Notes: generated by a model not told the origin, from the sequence alone. Counted from the stretch's first letter, positions 10,252 through 18,896 are shown. The stretch is DNA of 64,000 bases from Nocardioides aurantiacus (GCF_003752505.1 NZ_RKHO01000001.1:1922001-1986000), one strand, 5' to 3'. Made by a program: numbers and translations.

Positions 10252-10269
10252 TTCACCTGAACAGGTGAA
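10252..10269. promoter_or_regulatory. palindrome upstream of the sigma-factor gene
   Basis: TTCACCTG-AA-CAGGTGAA is a perfect 8-bp inverted repeat about 175 bp before the sigma-factor start. It looks like a dimeric-repressor operator; no regulator gene adjoins it. Confidence 0.4.
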
Positions 10270-10298
10270 AGGGCGAGCAGACATTGCTTCCACCGTGG

Positions 10299-10311
10299 CT
10301 TACGATGTAAG
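10299..10311. promoter_or_regulatory. TetR-like palindrome CTTACGATGTAAG
   Basis: A 5-bp inverted repeat with a 3-bp centre, of the TTACnnnGTAA form common in TetR-family operators, 30 bp after the previous palindrome and 133 bp before the sigma-factor start. No TetR gene is present nearby; it may be a remnant or a trans target. Confidence 0.35.
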
Positions 10312-10443
10312 TTCATCGTGCGCGGCGGGCCGCCGATCTCAATCACCGGCCCGCGTGGGCGGCTAGGAAGCAACAACCCGGCGCATCATCCCCTGTGCTG
10401 CAGAAGCCGGCCTCCAGGACCTTTCTTTCGAGAGGCACCGTGC

Positions 10444-11289
10444 ATGCCGACCCACCTTCGAGTCCCCCGTACGCCCACCCGTCGTGTTGCACCGGCCCGG
10501 GCGGTCACGCAGGAGCGTCTCGATCGCGCGGATCTGACACGGCGACTCTTCGAGCGCCGCGAGAGCGCAGCGGAAGAAACGGTCCGCCGCGACCTGCTTG
10601 AGCAGATCGTCGAGCTCCACCTAGACGTGGCCTCCAGCATTGCCTCTCGCTACCGCTCCAGAGGTGTGGACGCCGACGACCTCGACCAGGTCGCATCCTT
10701 GGGGTTGTTCAAGGCTGTGCAGCGCTTCGACGTGCATGCAGGACCCGAGTTCATGTCTTTCGCGCTCCCGACCATCCGGGGAGAGATTCAACGCTACTTC
10801 CGGGACCACGGCTGGATGGTGCGCCCGCCGCGTCGCATCCAAGAGCTTCAACAGAGTCTGCGGAGCGCGCAGACCGATCTTGAACGGCTGTTCGGTCGCT
10901 CCCCCCGCCCCGGCGAGCTCGCCGCGCACCTGGACGTCAGCACCGAGGACGTCGTTGAAGCGGTCAGCGCCCGTGGTTGCTTCTCGCCCAGCTCCCTGGA
11001 CCTGCTCACCTCGAGCGACGACACCCCGACTCTCTACGAATTCCTCAGCGTCGACGATCCCGGGCAACCGGCCGTCGAGGCACGCGTCGTCCTCGGCCCC
11101 CTGGTCCGCGAGCTCAGCGAGCGCGACCGCCACGTGCTGAGCCTGCGGTTCTTCTCCGGGTGGCCCCAGAGCGAGATCGCTACCCATATCGGAGGGACGC
11201 AGGTGCAGGTTTCGCGCCTCCTGGAACGTATCTTGCGCGACCTCCGGCGCGGACTTGGGGAAGAACCGGACCGGGTCCTCTCAACGTGA
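10444..11289 (+). CDS. SigB/SigF/SigG-type RNA polymerase sigma factor
   Basis: A 281-residue group 3 sigma factor. Region 2 has HLDVASSIASRYRSRGVD, the core-binding DLDQVASLGLFKAVQRFD and FALPTIRGEIQRYFRDHGW; region 3 has RPPRRIQELQQ; region 4 has the DRHVLSLRFF and helix-turn-helix QSEIATHIGGTQVQVSRLL. This combination is that of the general-stress and sporulation SigB/F/G branch. The ATG at 10444 follows GAGAGG and fits the usual N-terminus. No anti-sigma or anti-anti-sigma gene adjoins it, unlike rsbW-sigB operons. The next gene starts 107 bp later on the same strand. Two palindromes lie in its upstream region. It probably directs a stress regulon that could include hmp and the DUF2382/membrane operon. 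Confidence 0.92.
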   Translation: MPTHLRVPRTPTRRVAPARAVTQERLDRADLTRRLFERRESAAEETVRRDLLEQIVELHLDVASSIASRYRSRGVDADDLDQVASLGLFKAVQRFDVHAGPEFMSFALPTIRGEIQRYFRDHGWMVRPPRRIQELQQSLRSAQTDLERLFGRSPRPGELAAHLDVSTEDVVEAVSARGCFSPSSLDLLTSSDDTPTLYEFLSVDDPGQPAVEARVVLGPLVRELSERDRHVLSLRFFSGWPQSEIATHIGGTQVQVSRLLERILRDLRRGLGEEPDRVLST

Positions 11290-11395
11290 CGACGTGTTTC
11301 GACCTGACCCGATCGCCAACCGCACGCCTCGAGCACGGCGCAGCCCCCGACCATGTCGCCATCCTGACCAAGGCGAGCGAGAGACAGGTGTACCG

Positions 11396-12130
11396 ATGCC
11401 CCGATACCGACGGCTGTGGTCTGCAGTGGCCGGGTTCGTCCTCGCGCTGTCGTGCGCCGGGGCCGGCGTAGCCGGGCCCATCGTCTGGTACGCCTTCCTG
11501 TTCGTCACGGGTGCATGCGCCGCGGCCCTCCTCAATGCCCCCTCACCTCTCCCTGGGCACCGCCACCGGAATAGCCACGCCACGCATGCGCACGTCGCCG
11601 GAGTCGGCACCGCTCGCGTTGCCGCTTGGTCCGGCGCCCTGCTGGTGGCCGTGGCCGCGTCCATGCGCCTCTCGCCCTGGCTCACGGTTGCCTTGGGGCT
11701 CGTGACGTGTGCGACCCACCCGGCCGTGGCGTCGTACCTACTGGCTCACCACCGGCGACCCACGCGCGTCGAACACCTGACGCGACGCCGCCCACCCACG
11801 ACCACTGCGAAGGTCACGAGCCCGGCGGAGACGCCGGCGTCGTTGGTCGACCCCCACCACCCGGATGACTCTCCGGACGTCGACCGTCTCGATACCCTCG
11901 TGGATGCGGTGTACCTGGAGTACCTAACGAATGCTGAGCTGTGCCTCGCCTGGCGTCAGAGCTACACGTGGCTGCAACGGGCCGAGACAACGGGCCAGCG
12001 CAGTCGGGTCGTCGCCTGTCGCGAGCGCTATCTGACGGAGCTGTGCCGGAGGGACGCCGCGGGCGTCGAGGCCTGGCTCCGAGGCGGTGGACGGGCCGCG
12101 TCAGGACCCGACAAGTCGATGGGCACCTGA
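11396..12130 (+). CDS. membrane protein with C-terminal helical domain
   Basis: A 244-residue protein. The N-terminal ~120 residues contain about four hydrophobic helices (GFVLALSCAGAGVAG, WYAFLFVTGACAAALL, AAWSGALLVAVAAS and LTVALGLVTCATHPAVASYLL). After a Thr/Pro-rich linker comes a helical tail (residues ~170-235) with LAWRQSYTWLQRA, RSRVVACRERYLTEL and GVEAWLRGG. Similar tails occur in small actinobacterial proteins linked to stress sigma genes, but I know no function. The ATG at 11396 is preferred over an upstream start overlapping the sigma gene because the intervening frame is arginine/proline-rich junk. Confidence 0.7.
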   Translation: MPRYRRLWSAVAGFVLALSCAGAGVAGPIVWYAFLFVTGACAAALLNAPSPLPGHRHRNSHATHAHVAGVGTARVAAWSGALLVAVAASMRLSPWLTVALGLVTCATHPAVASYLLAHHRRPTRVEHLTRRRPPTTTAKVTSPAETPASLVDPHHPDDSPDVDRLDTLVDAVYLEYLTNAELCLAWRQSYTWLQRAETTGQRSRVVACRERYLTELCRRDAAGVEAWLRGGGRAASGPDKSMGT

Positions 12131-12240
12131 GCCGCAACGGCCCTGAACAGCAGAGGGGTGGCCGTCCTGGCGCGACCTCGGAACGCCCGCGTCGGGACGC
12201 GCGCGGGGTGGGTAGAAGTCTAGAGGCCTGCCCGTCGCGA

Positions 12241-12860
12241 TCAGTGGTCGCGCGGCGACGTCGGGCTCCCGACGGGGGTTGAGGCGGTCAGCGGATCGCG
12301 GAGGTTGGCCCGCCCGTTCTGCAGCGGTTGTTCGCTGGCAACCAGCTCTACAAGGCCACGGGCGATCGCGTTCAGCTTGACGTTCCTGAACGACGATGCG
12401 GTCCGCAGGATCGCAAAAGGCATCGTCGGCTTCACACCCCGGCCGCCGCCATCACGATCCCCTTGGCCTGCTCGATCACCAGCCGGGTCCGCGCGATGGC
12501 CTGTAGCGCGGCGTCCACCTCCTGCTGGGTCTCCTCCCGCCGTACCTGGGTCAGGTCGACGAAGAACCCTGTCACCTGCACCACCTCGCCCCGATGGTCC
12601 TTCACCCCACGACCGACCGACAACACGCTGTGGACGCGGCTTTTCGCGTCCACGATGCGGTGGTAGCAACTGAAGGGGTCACCCGTGCTGACGGCCTCCT
12701 CCAGCATGTCGATGGTCCGCGCGGCATCCTCGGGATGCTTGTGCTTGGATCATCGGCCCAGCGCTGCCTCGACCGCGCCCGGCTCATAGCCGTGCAGGGA
12801 GTAGAGCTCGTCGGACCAGGTCCAACGCTCCTGCCGTTGAGTGCCAGAGCACTCAAGGTA
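12241..12860 (-). pseudogene. broken PAS-ANTAR RNA-binding regulator
   Basis: Translation on the minus strand gives a PAS fold (ERWTWSDELYSLHGYEPG, KHKHPEDAARTIDML, GVKDHRGEVVQVTGFFVDLT) followed by an ANTAR antiterminator domain (ALQAIARTRLVIEQAKGIVM, then FAILRTASSFRNVKLNAIA). Two lesions are visible: an in-frame TGA at 12750-12752 in the middle of the PAS domain, where the alignment otherwise keeps its length, and a one-base frameshift near 12432 inside ANTAR. Intact relatives bind RNA hairpins to prevent termination in response to a PAS signal. The N-terminus before about 12860 is unclear. It lies in the stress block but should not make a full protein. Confidence 0.75.
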
Positions 12861-12944
12861 TTTCCTCTCGTCCAGGGGCAGCTCAGCGGTCCGGGGAAGT
12901 CGGACCGGGCCGAAGGCTGTCGTGGTCTGCGATGGACCGGCGGG

Positions 12945-13424
12945 TCATCGGCGTGACTCGTCGAAGATGGTAGTCACGTGTCGCTCCGGGTGTGAGCCCA
13001 CGAGGAGGCACCTCACCAAGAACGCACGCGCGGCCTGGCGACTACCGCAGCACGCACCTCGACTGCGGCTGGTGGGTCTCAGCTGACCCCGCCGCCCCGG
13101 CCGTCGTGACCAGTTGACGTACTCCTGACCGGGCCCGGCGGGCTGCCGTGTCTTCTCGACGTGCTCGTCGTGGAGGATGTCGCGGAATTGCAGGAAGCTG
13201 TAAAAGATCATCGCGCCCGCCACCACCGCCGAGACCATGAGTGACGTCCCGGTGCCCCACCCCCCGGGCAGCCACCAACGCGACGCCAACGGCCGCCACG
13301 ATGGCGGTGCGGGTTGCAGCCCCCACAGCACCCCGGCGGCCGCCAGCGCGAGGACGGCCGTAGCCGACATCAGGATCCGTGGCCACGAGGAGACGCCGTC
13401 CGCCGCGGTGTGCGACGCAGCCAT
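12945..13424 (-). CDS. small two-helix membrane protein
   Basis: The first ~95 residues contain two clear hydrophobic helices (ILMSATAVLALAAAGVLWGL and SLMVSAVVAGAMIFYSFLQF) and end in a polar segment (RDILHDEHVEKTRQ). The remaining ~60 residues are arginine-rich and may be read-through of a lost stop. I do not recognise it. It follows the hairpin at 13556 and precedes the broken PAS-ANTAR gene on the same strand. Reality of the N-terminal part is likely; the exact end is uncertain. Confidence 0.5.
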   Translation of the reverse strand: MAASHTAADGVSSWPRILMSATAVLALAAAGVLWGLQPAPPSWRPLASRWWLPGGWGTGTSLMVSAVVAGAMIFYSFLQFRDILHDEHVEKTRQPAGPGQEYVNWSRRPGRRGQLRPTSRSRGACCGSRQAARAFLVRCLLVGSHPERHVTTIFDESRR

Positions 13425-13555
13425 CTTGACCGGCTCGAGGCGCCGGTCGCGGAATCACTGGTGGTGGGGGCATCTCGGCGAGGCCCGGCGTCACGGCTAT
13501 GGCCACCTCACCGCTCGCCCCTCCGCCGCCGCGTCGGTCGGTGCGACGTGCGCAT

Positions 13556-13587
13556 GAGAGCCGCAGACCACGTGGTCTGCGGCTCTC
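13556..13587. terminator. 16-bp perfect inverted repeat
   Basis: GAGAGCCGCAGACCAC is followed immediately by its exact reverse complement. It sits 26 bp after the stop of the GDRDR-repeat membrane gene and is best read as that gene's intrinsic terminator, without a marked T-tract. Confidence 0.75.
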
Positions 13588-13613
13588 GTGCGGTTGCGGG
13601 TCAGGCGGGTCTA

Positions 13614-14420
13614 TCAGCGACCCAGCCCGGTCTTGTCGACCTTGCGGTGGAACCGCATGCCGGCCAGGCCACCCACGATCGCGCCCAGGAGCGTGGCCGC
13701 GAGGACCGCGACCAGGGCGATGATGCCGCCGGTGGTGAGGTCGCCCTCGCTGACCGGGATGCGCGGGAAGCTGTTGAGCTGCGAGAGCACGTTGTACTTC
13801 GCTCCGAACACGGCCCCCAGCACGGCCACCACGATCGCGACCACGATGGCCCAGACCCACACGGCGATGCCCTGCTTGATGCCGTCAAAGCGCGCCATGC
13901 GGGCGGCCACGTAGCCACCGCAGTAGTACGCCACGAACAGCACGACCAGCAGGACGATGCCGCTGACGATACCGATCGTGTCCGCCGAAGCCTTCGCGCT
14001 GCTGGCGCTCGTAGCTCCAGTGGAGAGCCCGACGGCAGCACCGGCGGCCGTCGCGATGGCCGTGAGCAGCACGCCCACGCCGACGGCGGTCAGGAAGCCG
14101 AAGAACGCCGACCCGATCTTGACGCCGCCGTGCTCGGCCTTCTCGCGAGCGACCACCTCGCGGCGGTCGGGGGGCGCGACGCCACGGTCGTGGTCGTCAC
14201 GGCCGCGGTAGTCACGGTCACCACGGTCGCGGTCGCCACGGTCGCGGTCGCCACGGTCGCGGTCGCCACGGTCGCGGTCGCCACGGTCGCGGTCGCCACG
14301 GTCGCGGTCGCCACGGTCGTGGTCGTCACGACCCGGGTGGCCGGGGTCCCGGTCGGCGCCGAGGGCGTGTGCCCCGTCGTCGGACGAGCGGCCCGTCGTA
14401 CCGCGGTTGCCGTCCCTCAT
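13614..14420 (-). CDS. TIGR04086-like membrane protein with GDRDR repeats
   Basis: A 268-residue protein with two parts. The N-terminal ~95 residues are hydrophilic and dominated by a GDRDR pentapeptide repeated about seven times, flanked by DHDRG. The C-terminal part has about four to five membrane helices (FFGFLTAVGVGVLLTAIA, GIVLLVVLFVAYYCGGYVAAR, VWAIVVAIVVAVLGAVFG, GGIIALVAVLAATLLGAIVG), the order and YYCGGYVAARMAR motif resembling YrzE/TIGR04086 proteins. Its ATG overlaps the TGA of the truncated DUF2382 frame by four bases, so the two were one operon. In many actinomycetes DUF2382 genes are neighbours of such stress membrane proteins. Function unknown. Confidence 0.8.
   Translation of the reverse strand: MRDGNRGTTGRSSDDGAHALGADRDPGHPGRDDHDRGDRDRGDRDRGDRDRGDRDRGDRDRGDRDRGDRDYRGRDDHDRGVAPPDRREVVAREKAEHGGVKIGSAFFGFLTAVGVGVLLTAIATAAGAAVGLSTGATSASSAKASADTIGIVSGIVLLVVLFVAYYCGGYVAARMARFDGIKQGIAVWVWAIVVAIVVAVLGAVFGAKYNVLSQLNSFPRIPVSEGDLTTGGIIALVAVLAATLLGAIVGGLAGMRFHRKVDKTGLGR
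14221..14310. repeat. six perfect 15-bp tandem repeats
   Basis: The unit CCACGGTCGCGGTCG occurs six times without error, with imperfect units on both sides. It encodes the GDRDR pentapeptide tail of the membrane protein on the minus strand. Copy number is likely to vary by slippage. Confidence 0.95.
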
Positions 14421-14566
14421 CGACGCTCACCGGTGCTGCCCGGGGTGCCGTCGGTGTCGGCGTCAATCTGCTCCTTGCGGACCTGCTCGGTGACCGTCTC
14501 GTCCTCGGTGACCGTCTCCTTGCCGACGCGCACGCGCTCGACCGGCACGGTCTCCTTGTCGACGAC
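14417..14566 (-). pseudogene. DUF2382 (YsnF/AvaK-like) C-terminal stub
   Basis: Directly upstream of the membrane gene, the minus strand encodes VVDKETVPVERVRVGKETV and then TEDETVTEQVRKEQIDADTDG before a TGA that overlaps the next ATG. This is the characteristic repeated-valine/glutamate end of DUF2382 stress proteins. Upstream the frame meets a stop within eight codons and no PRC-barrel or earlier DUF2382 sequence exists. The loss begins about 55 bp from the 14624 repeat copy, so the gene appears decapitated by an insertion or recombination at that point. Confidence 0.7.
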
Positions 14567-14623
14567 CTGAGTTGGACATCAGTTGGACATGCCTGCTCAG
14601 AGAGCCAGAAAGGTGTCCGGAAA

Positions 14624-14840
14624 ATGACGATGGGCCCCGCAGTGCGGGGCCCATCTGTGGTGTCCGAGGGGGACTTGAACACCCTGAACCACCACAGATT
14701 CCCCGCCTGAGGGCGACGAAATAGCCGCTATCTTGTGACTACCTCCGACATCCAAGGGATCCCCGGGGTGCTGCCGGGACCTCCAGGGGACCACAGGTGG
14801 GACATGGAATCCAGGCTGAGCGGCGTCCGACCGGGGGTTC
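14624..14840. repeat. 217-bp direct repeat, copy 1 (possible att-like site)
   Basis: This segment is matched, by eye at somewhat over 80% identity and in the same orientation, by 40355-40572. It begins with a hairpin at 14629-14655 (12-bp arms GATGGGCCCCGC around an AGT loop). Read on the minus strand, the sequence before the hairpin is GTTCAAGTCCCCCTCGGACA then CCA, which is the T-loop, T-stem and acceptor end of a tRNA such as tRNA-Leu, and the hairpin then sits where a tRNA terminator would be. No full cloverleaf can be drawn. The similarity continues ~140 bp beyond the tRNA-like part. Confidence 0.8.
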
Positions 14841-15126
14841 ACGCACTGCCGGGTAGCGCGTGCTGCAACCTCGACAGACCCCACGCTAGTTGTCGTCAAC
14901 CTTTGCCGATAAGGGCGAGTCGGTGGTCAGCGGCAATCAACCCACCGAGCGGTGTACGACCGCGACGCACGCGCGGCCCCAACTCTGCACAGGGCAGCAC
15001 CAACCGGCTACGACCCGAGACGTGGCCACCGAGCGCCACCAAATCGTCACTGAGTAGCACCGTGCGGCCGGTTGATGTTGAAGGTGCGGTTCACATGGTC
15101 AGGTGCGGCGTCCGGGGGTGTGGGGC

Positions 15127-15676
15127 CTACCGGCGCGCCCAGGGACGCCAGATCTGTTGGAACGGAGGACCCGGGCTGGCCGGGGACCAGGTCGAACCGC
15201 CGTCGGTGTAGAACCAGCCTTCCTCGAAGGCCAGGCCTGAAACGGACGCGTCCTCGTTCTCCCTGCGGAACTCTGCGAATCCGCGAGTTGCGGCCCACAC
15301 CGCGGACTCCGCCTGCTGGACGAAGTCGTCTACGTCAGAGTCCGAGGGCGGCGCCACAGCACACTCGTCGCAGCAAGGAACCCGCTCGGAACCCACCTCA
15401 CCGAACTTCAGCGTCACGCCGGTGCCGGTGAAGAACTCGTGACGGATCACGACGAGCGTCGCAGCTTGAGGTGAGCGGGGTTGTACGGCAAACGACATGA
15501 CCGGCGTGGGGTTGGGAAACCTGAGGTCCCCATCGGCAGGACGCTGCAGTTCCTCGGTAGTGGCCTCCCGAACCTGGCAGACAAAGCGGTTTTCAAGTCG
15601 TTCAGCGGTTCTCGACCCAGCCCGCGAGAGTGGTGGTCGCTGCACGTACCTGCGCTTCGAATCCCGTCTCAGACAT
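15127..15676 (-). pseudogene. DUF6226-like gene with a frameshift
   Basis: The protein reads MSETGFEAQVRAATTTLAG then WVENR in one frame, stops at 15602, and continues in another frame as ERLENRFVCQVREATTEEL to a long C-terminal part. That part carries GVTLKFGEVGSERVPCCDEC, an acidic region and GWFYTDGGSTWS, the pattern of DUF6226 proteins (C-x-x-C-[DE] centre, aromatic tail). The start ATG at 15676 has a strong GGGGAGAAG about nine bases before it. A single-base shift near 15604 joins the halves. Function of the family is unknown. It could be a sequencing error rather than decay. Confidence 0.55.
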
Positions 15677-16035
15677 CTCGGCAATCTTCTCCCCGGGGTT
15701 GCGTGGGTGGCGACCGGGCCTCCGGAGGCGGGTGCCATCCCCACCGCAAGCTCCGCTCCGTGCTTGTGAGCTGCGGTCGGTGACACGCCACCCGGCCACG
15801 CAGACTCGGTCGACGAGCTCGCGGAACCAGCGGCAGTCGCCGGCATCAACGGCACCGGCTAGTCAGCGGCCTCCGGGCTGGGCGTTGCTGAGCTGCAAAA
15901 CCTGCACCCGGACATGTCGAACGGTTCACCGCTGCCAACCAAGCACACCTGGACGCGACGCGGGGCCGCTGCTCGCATGCCGGGGAGGTCGCGGAGGCCG
16001 TTCCGGTCCTCGAGCGCGGGCGATACCTACACCCG

Positions 16036-16212
16036 TCACACCTCAAAAGCCCGCTGGTCGGTGCCGAGGTGACGTCCGTGCCGAAGGACCGGAAATCGGA
16101 CGTGGCCCGTGTAGAAACCCATGGGGTGGAACTCGCCACTACTGGCGAGGAAGTGGACCGCCTCCTCCACCGCGGATGCGAACAGTTCGTCGATCTCGTC
16201 CTGAACGCCCAT
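16036..16212 (-). CDS. short hypothetical protein, perhaps truncated
   Basis: The frame gives MGVQDEIDELFASAVEEAVH and then FLASSGEFHPMGFYTGHVRF before ending after 58 residues. The opening helix and EFHP motif resemble the start of small actinobacterial cytosolic proteins of ~120 residues; the continuing sequence down to about 15850 shows protein-like pieces in the other two frames (FRSFGTDVTSAPTSG; VSPALEDRNGLRDLPGMRAA). It is therefore probably another frameshifted gene. I cannot name the family. Confidence 0.35.
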   Translation of the reverse strand: MGVQDEIDELFASAVEEAVHFLASSGEFHPMGFYTGHVRFPVLRHGRHLGTDQRAFEV

Positions 16213-16359
16213 CGGGGTCACGTTGCGCCGGGAGTCCACAGCGGCAGCCTGACACGGCCGCGATCCGGTGCGCGATCATTTCTCGGCGCTCCCGGAGTTG
16301 ACGCCGCGGGCACTGTCGCGAGTGCACTCCCCGCGTCGCGACGTACGTCCGAGCGGGTG

Positions 16360-16899
16360 CTATCCCGTGTGGTCGACGTCAAAGATGCGGATCAGCTCGT
16401 CGCGCCTACACGACGAGGGCACGGTCATCCGTTCGATTGCCGACAGGCCCGTGTACTTGCCGAAGGACACGTCGTCTCCCAGGTGCAGCTCGGTCGTCCG
16501 CTGGCCGTCCTCGGTGACCTCCAACCACGGAGCAGGGCCCTCCACACCGACGCGAGTCGCCTGCGGCCACAACACCGTGCGCACTGTCCCGTCTGTGCCA
16601 AGAACCCCGATACACCCCGACGAGTCCAGGACGATGGTGCCCCCGTCGGCGTCGTGGAAGGCGCTGGGTTGGGGATAGTGCCGCCCCTGCACGAGCACCC
16701 GGCCCTCACCCATGCTGACGACGTCGGTGCGCATCACCGTCCACACCGACGCTGCGGCGACCAGCGCGACCGCCATGACAGTGATGGCGAGCAGGGTCGG
16801 CGTCGAGCGTGCCCGTGTCCGCCTCGTCGGGACCTGGCCACGATCCACTCGCCGGGGCCGACTCGGCGAGACATCGGCCGTACGGCGGTCCTCAGTCAT
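16360..16899 (-). CDS. single-pass membrane protein, hypothetical
   Basis: A 179-residue protein with an arginine-rich cytoplasmic start, one helix (LLAITVMAVALVAAASVWTV) at about residues 35-54 and an exported domain of ~120 residues with VVSMGEGRVLVQGRHYP, a GGTIVLDSSGCIGVLGTDGT motif and two further cysteines near the end. The domain looks like a small beta-sandwich. The ATG at 16899 lies eight bases inside the end of the DUF5063 gene, so the two are translationally coupled. Not recognised beyond this. Confidence 0.65.
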   Translation of the reverse strand: MTEDRRTADVSPSRPRRVDRGQVPTRRTRARSTPTLLAITVMAVALVAAASVWTVMRTDVVSMGEGRVLVQGRHYPQPSAFHDADGGTIVLDSSGCIGVLGTDGTVRTVLWPQATRVGVEGPAPWLEVTEDGQRTTELHLGDDVSFGKYTGLSAIERMTVPSSCRRDELIRIFDVDHTG

Positions 16900-17387
16900 G
16901 ACGCGCCGCGTGCAGGGCTCGGATGGCCTCGATCGCATGGACACCCCAGTGACTCTTGAACGTGAAGCGCCACTCCCACACCACATCGGCCATAGGCGCG
17001 CCCGAAGCAAGGATCTGCAAGCCGCCTCTCAGGTCCGCGCCAGATGTCAGCCAGGTCGTCCGCGACCCACCAATACACGACCTCGGGAGGCTCCGGAGCA
17101 GCCTGGACCGCGATCGTCGTCCAGTACCCGTAGGCCTCGGTCCCCAGGACGTCGTTGATCGCCGCGAACCGCTCGGACCACGCGTCGTGACCCGTGTCCC
17201 AGGCCTCGACGTCCGTCCGCGGTTCAAGGGCCGGCAGCTCGGCCGCCCCGAGCAGTAACCGTGGGAGCAGCGACAGCATCCGACCGATCAAGTCCTCGGC
17301 TCCGTGCTCGTGCACGTGATCGATGACCTGGCAGCACGACTCGGCCGTCTCGCGGAAGACTTCGACGGGGTCCGGAGCACAGCGCAC
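16892..17387 (-). pseudogene. DUF5063 protein gene with a frameshift
   Basis: The first frame encodes PRLLLGAAELPALEPRTDVE, then WSERFAAINDVLGTEAYGYW and VVYWWVADDLADIWR. A +1 shift near 17041 (CGCGGACCTG where CGCGACCTG would be in frame) leads to DLRGGLQILASG and DVVWEWRFTFKSHWGVHAIE, ending IRALHAARHD. Joined, this is a complete DUF5063 protein of about 165 residues: the DDLADI(W/Y)RDL and VWEWRF-x-HWG-H-x-x-(D/E)A motifs are diagnostic. Function is unknown. It overlaps the next gene's start. One inserted G is the only lesion. Confidence 0.75.
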
Positions 17388-17447
17388 TCATGGATCGTGC
17401 AGCACGGTCGACCCGTGCGGCCTCGCCCGCCGCCCTAGCGTGGCCAC

Positions 17448-18059
17448 ATGACGTTCGAAGAGCTGCAGGCGGTTGCCACGACGGTAACCGTGCCCGGTGC
17501 GCCGCTCACCCTGAAACTGGGCTGGCACCACGACGCGCCAGGCGAGGAGCAGCGGGTCAGCTGGACATTCGACGACCCGTTCAGCGAGGACGGCGAGGTG
17601 CTTGTGGGCACCACCGCCGTGCGCGGGAGCCACGAGGAGGTCTGGCGTCAGGTGCAGCTCGACTCAGCCTGGGTCTTCGTGCTGCACGTTGACGGCGACT
17701 GGGTGCCCGGCGTCCCCGTCGTGCGGCGTCGGTGGGGAGCGGACGAGGCCTGGGCGGCGCTACTGCGCCACCTCGGCAGCAACGGAGGCGAGGTGGTGGT
17801 GGACGGCGACCAGGTCCGCGGCCGCCACCTGACCCTGCGCGGGGTCACGCCCGAGTCGCTCGCGGCCCTCCTCAACGACGTGACCGACGTGGAACCACTC
17901 GAGGCCGAGGACCCCGACTGGGGCGTCGTCCCGGCCGGGGAGATCGAGGGCGACGACCTGCCCACGTGGCTCCGCGACGAGCTGGACTTCGGCTTCGGCG
18001 ACGTAGCGGCACTCAGGTTGGCCCACGGTCGTCTGCAGCCGGACCCACTGCAGCCCTAG
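17448..18059 (+). CDS. hypothetical protein, 203 residues
   Basis: An acidic cytosolic protein starting MTFEELQAVATTVTVPG. It has a beta-rich first half (LTLKLGWHH, VSWTFDDPF, SAWVFVLHVDGDWVPGVP) and a helical middle (DEAWAALLRHLGSNGGEV, TLRGVTPESLAALLNDVTDV), ending in an acidic tail. No signal peptide or membrane helix. I do not recognise the family. It is divergent from the DUF5063 gene, with 60 bp between the starts. Confidence 0.75.
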   Translation: MTFEELQAVATTVTVPGAPLTLKLGWHHDAPGEEQRVSWTFDDPFSEDGEVLVGTTAVRGSHEEVWRQVQLDSAWVFVLHVDGDWVPGVPVVRRRWGADEAWAALLRHLGSNGGEVVVDGDQVRGRHLTLRGVTPESLAALLNDVTDVEPLEAEDPDWGVVPAGEIEGDDLPTWLRDELDFGFGDVAALRLAHGRLQPDPLQP

Positions 18060-18434
18060 CCGAACCGGCCGATGCGACAGCCACTCCCCCATCTCGCGTG
18101 GTGGGTGGACGGGGGTCAGCCTCCACCCGCTGCGTCGGCGTCGTTTCCGGCCAACTACGTAGTGGTGGCGCCCGCACGTTAGGTGCTGCATTGCACCCAC
18201 GCCCGCAGTCCGCCTGCCGAGCTCGGGGACCATGGCTGGCTCACCCCGGACCAGTCAGACGGCGGCTCAGGATCACGGGCACCTCAAGGCCGGGTTCTGC
18301 ACAGCTCGCAGGCCAATCCCCCACGTGCGGCGCGTTGAGCGCATCTGGATACGCCCCGACCGCCTCGAGGCGTGGATGCGACCCCAAGAGGTCGCTGAAC
18401 CAAGACGACCTGCCGCGAGCCCTAGAGTCAGTAC

Positions 18435-18896
18435 GTGGCGGCCCTCGACCCTGCGGTGACACCGACTGAGAACCTGCTGTCGGCCGTCTCCAAGCCCCGA
18501 GATGCGAACGACCTGCTGGCGAAGCCCGCACAGGCCGAGCGCGCGATGTGGCTGTGCTGTTGCTACCAGGATGAAGACACACCGACCTGGGTTCTGTTCC
18601 AGACCCTCGACGGTGGGTTGACCTGGTGCCGACTGCCGGACAGGACGATGAGGACGAACTCGTTAAGGACCTGGTGTGCGATGCCCTGCATGTGCAGCGG
18701 GTCGGATGCGGGTGCGGAGCGCGTCCGGCGACCTCCTCGATCAGCCTCGGGAGAAGGGCAAGTCGCGGTGCCATTTCGGCAGTGCGGTTCGCCGGTCCCG
18801 GCGCACACTGGACCGGCAGCGCCGGCTGGCGCTCCCAATGTGACGAAAGCGTGGCGGACCCTACCGGGCCGAGACGCCAGAAGCGGGGTGGGTGTG
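18435..18896 (+). pseudogene. possible SseB-like gene remnant
   Basis: From a GTG at 18435 the frame reads LDPAVTPTENLLSAVSKPRD and then ERAMWLCCCYQDEDTPTWVL, FQTLDGGLTW, similar in layout to SseB N-terminal domains (short helix, strand, DDG...W). Near 18620 the protein-like reading moves to another frame (GQDDEDELVKDLVCDALHVQ), after which it degrades. This is consistent with a frameshifted and eroding gene. The SseB suggestion is weak. Confidence 0.25.

Noticed and set aside
13314-14570. Plus-strand frame of 418 codons with VAT-VAV repeats
   Set aside because: It arises from the antisense of the GDRDR repeat and the membrane domain; it has no recognisable protein features.
14650-14760. Complete tRNA gene on the minus strand
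   Set aside because: Only the T-arm and acceptor end match; no D-arm or anticodon arm can be folded, in either repeat copy.
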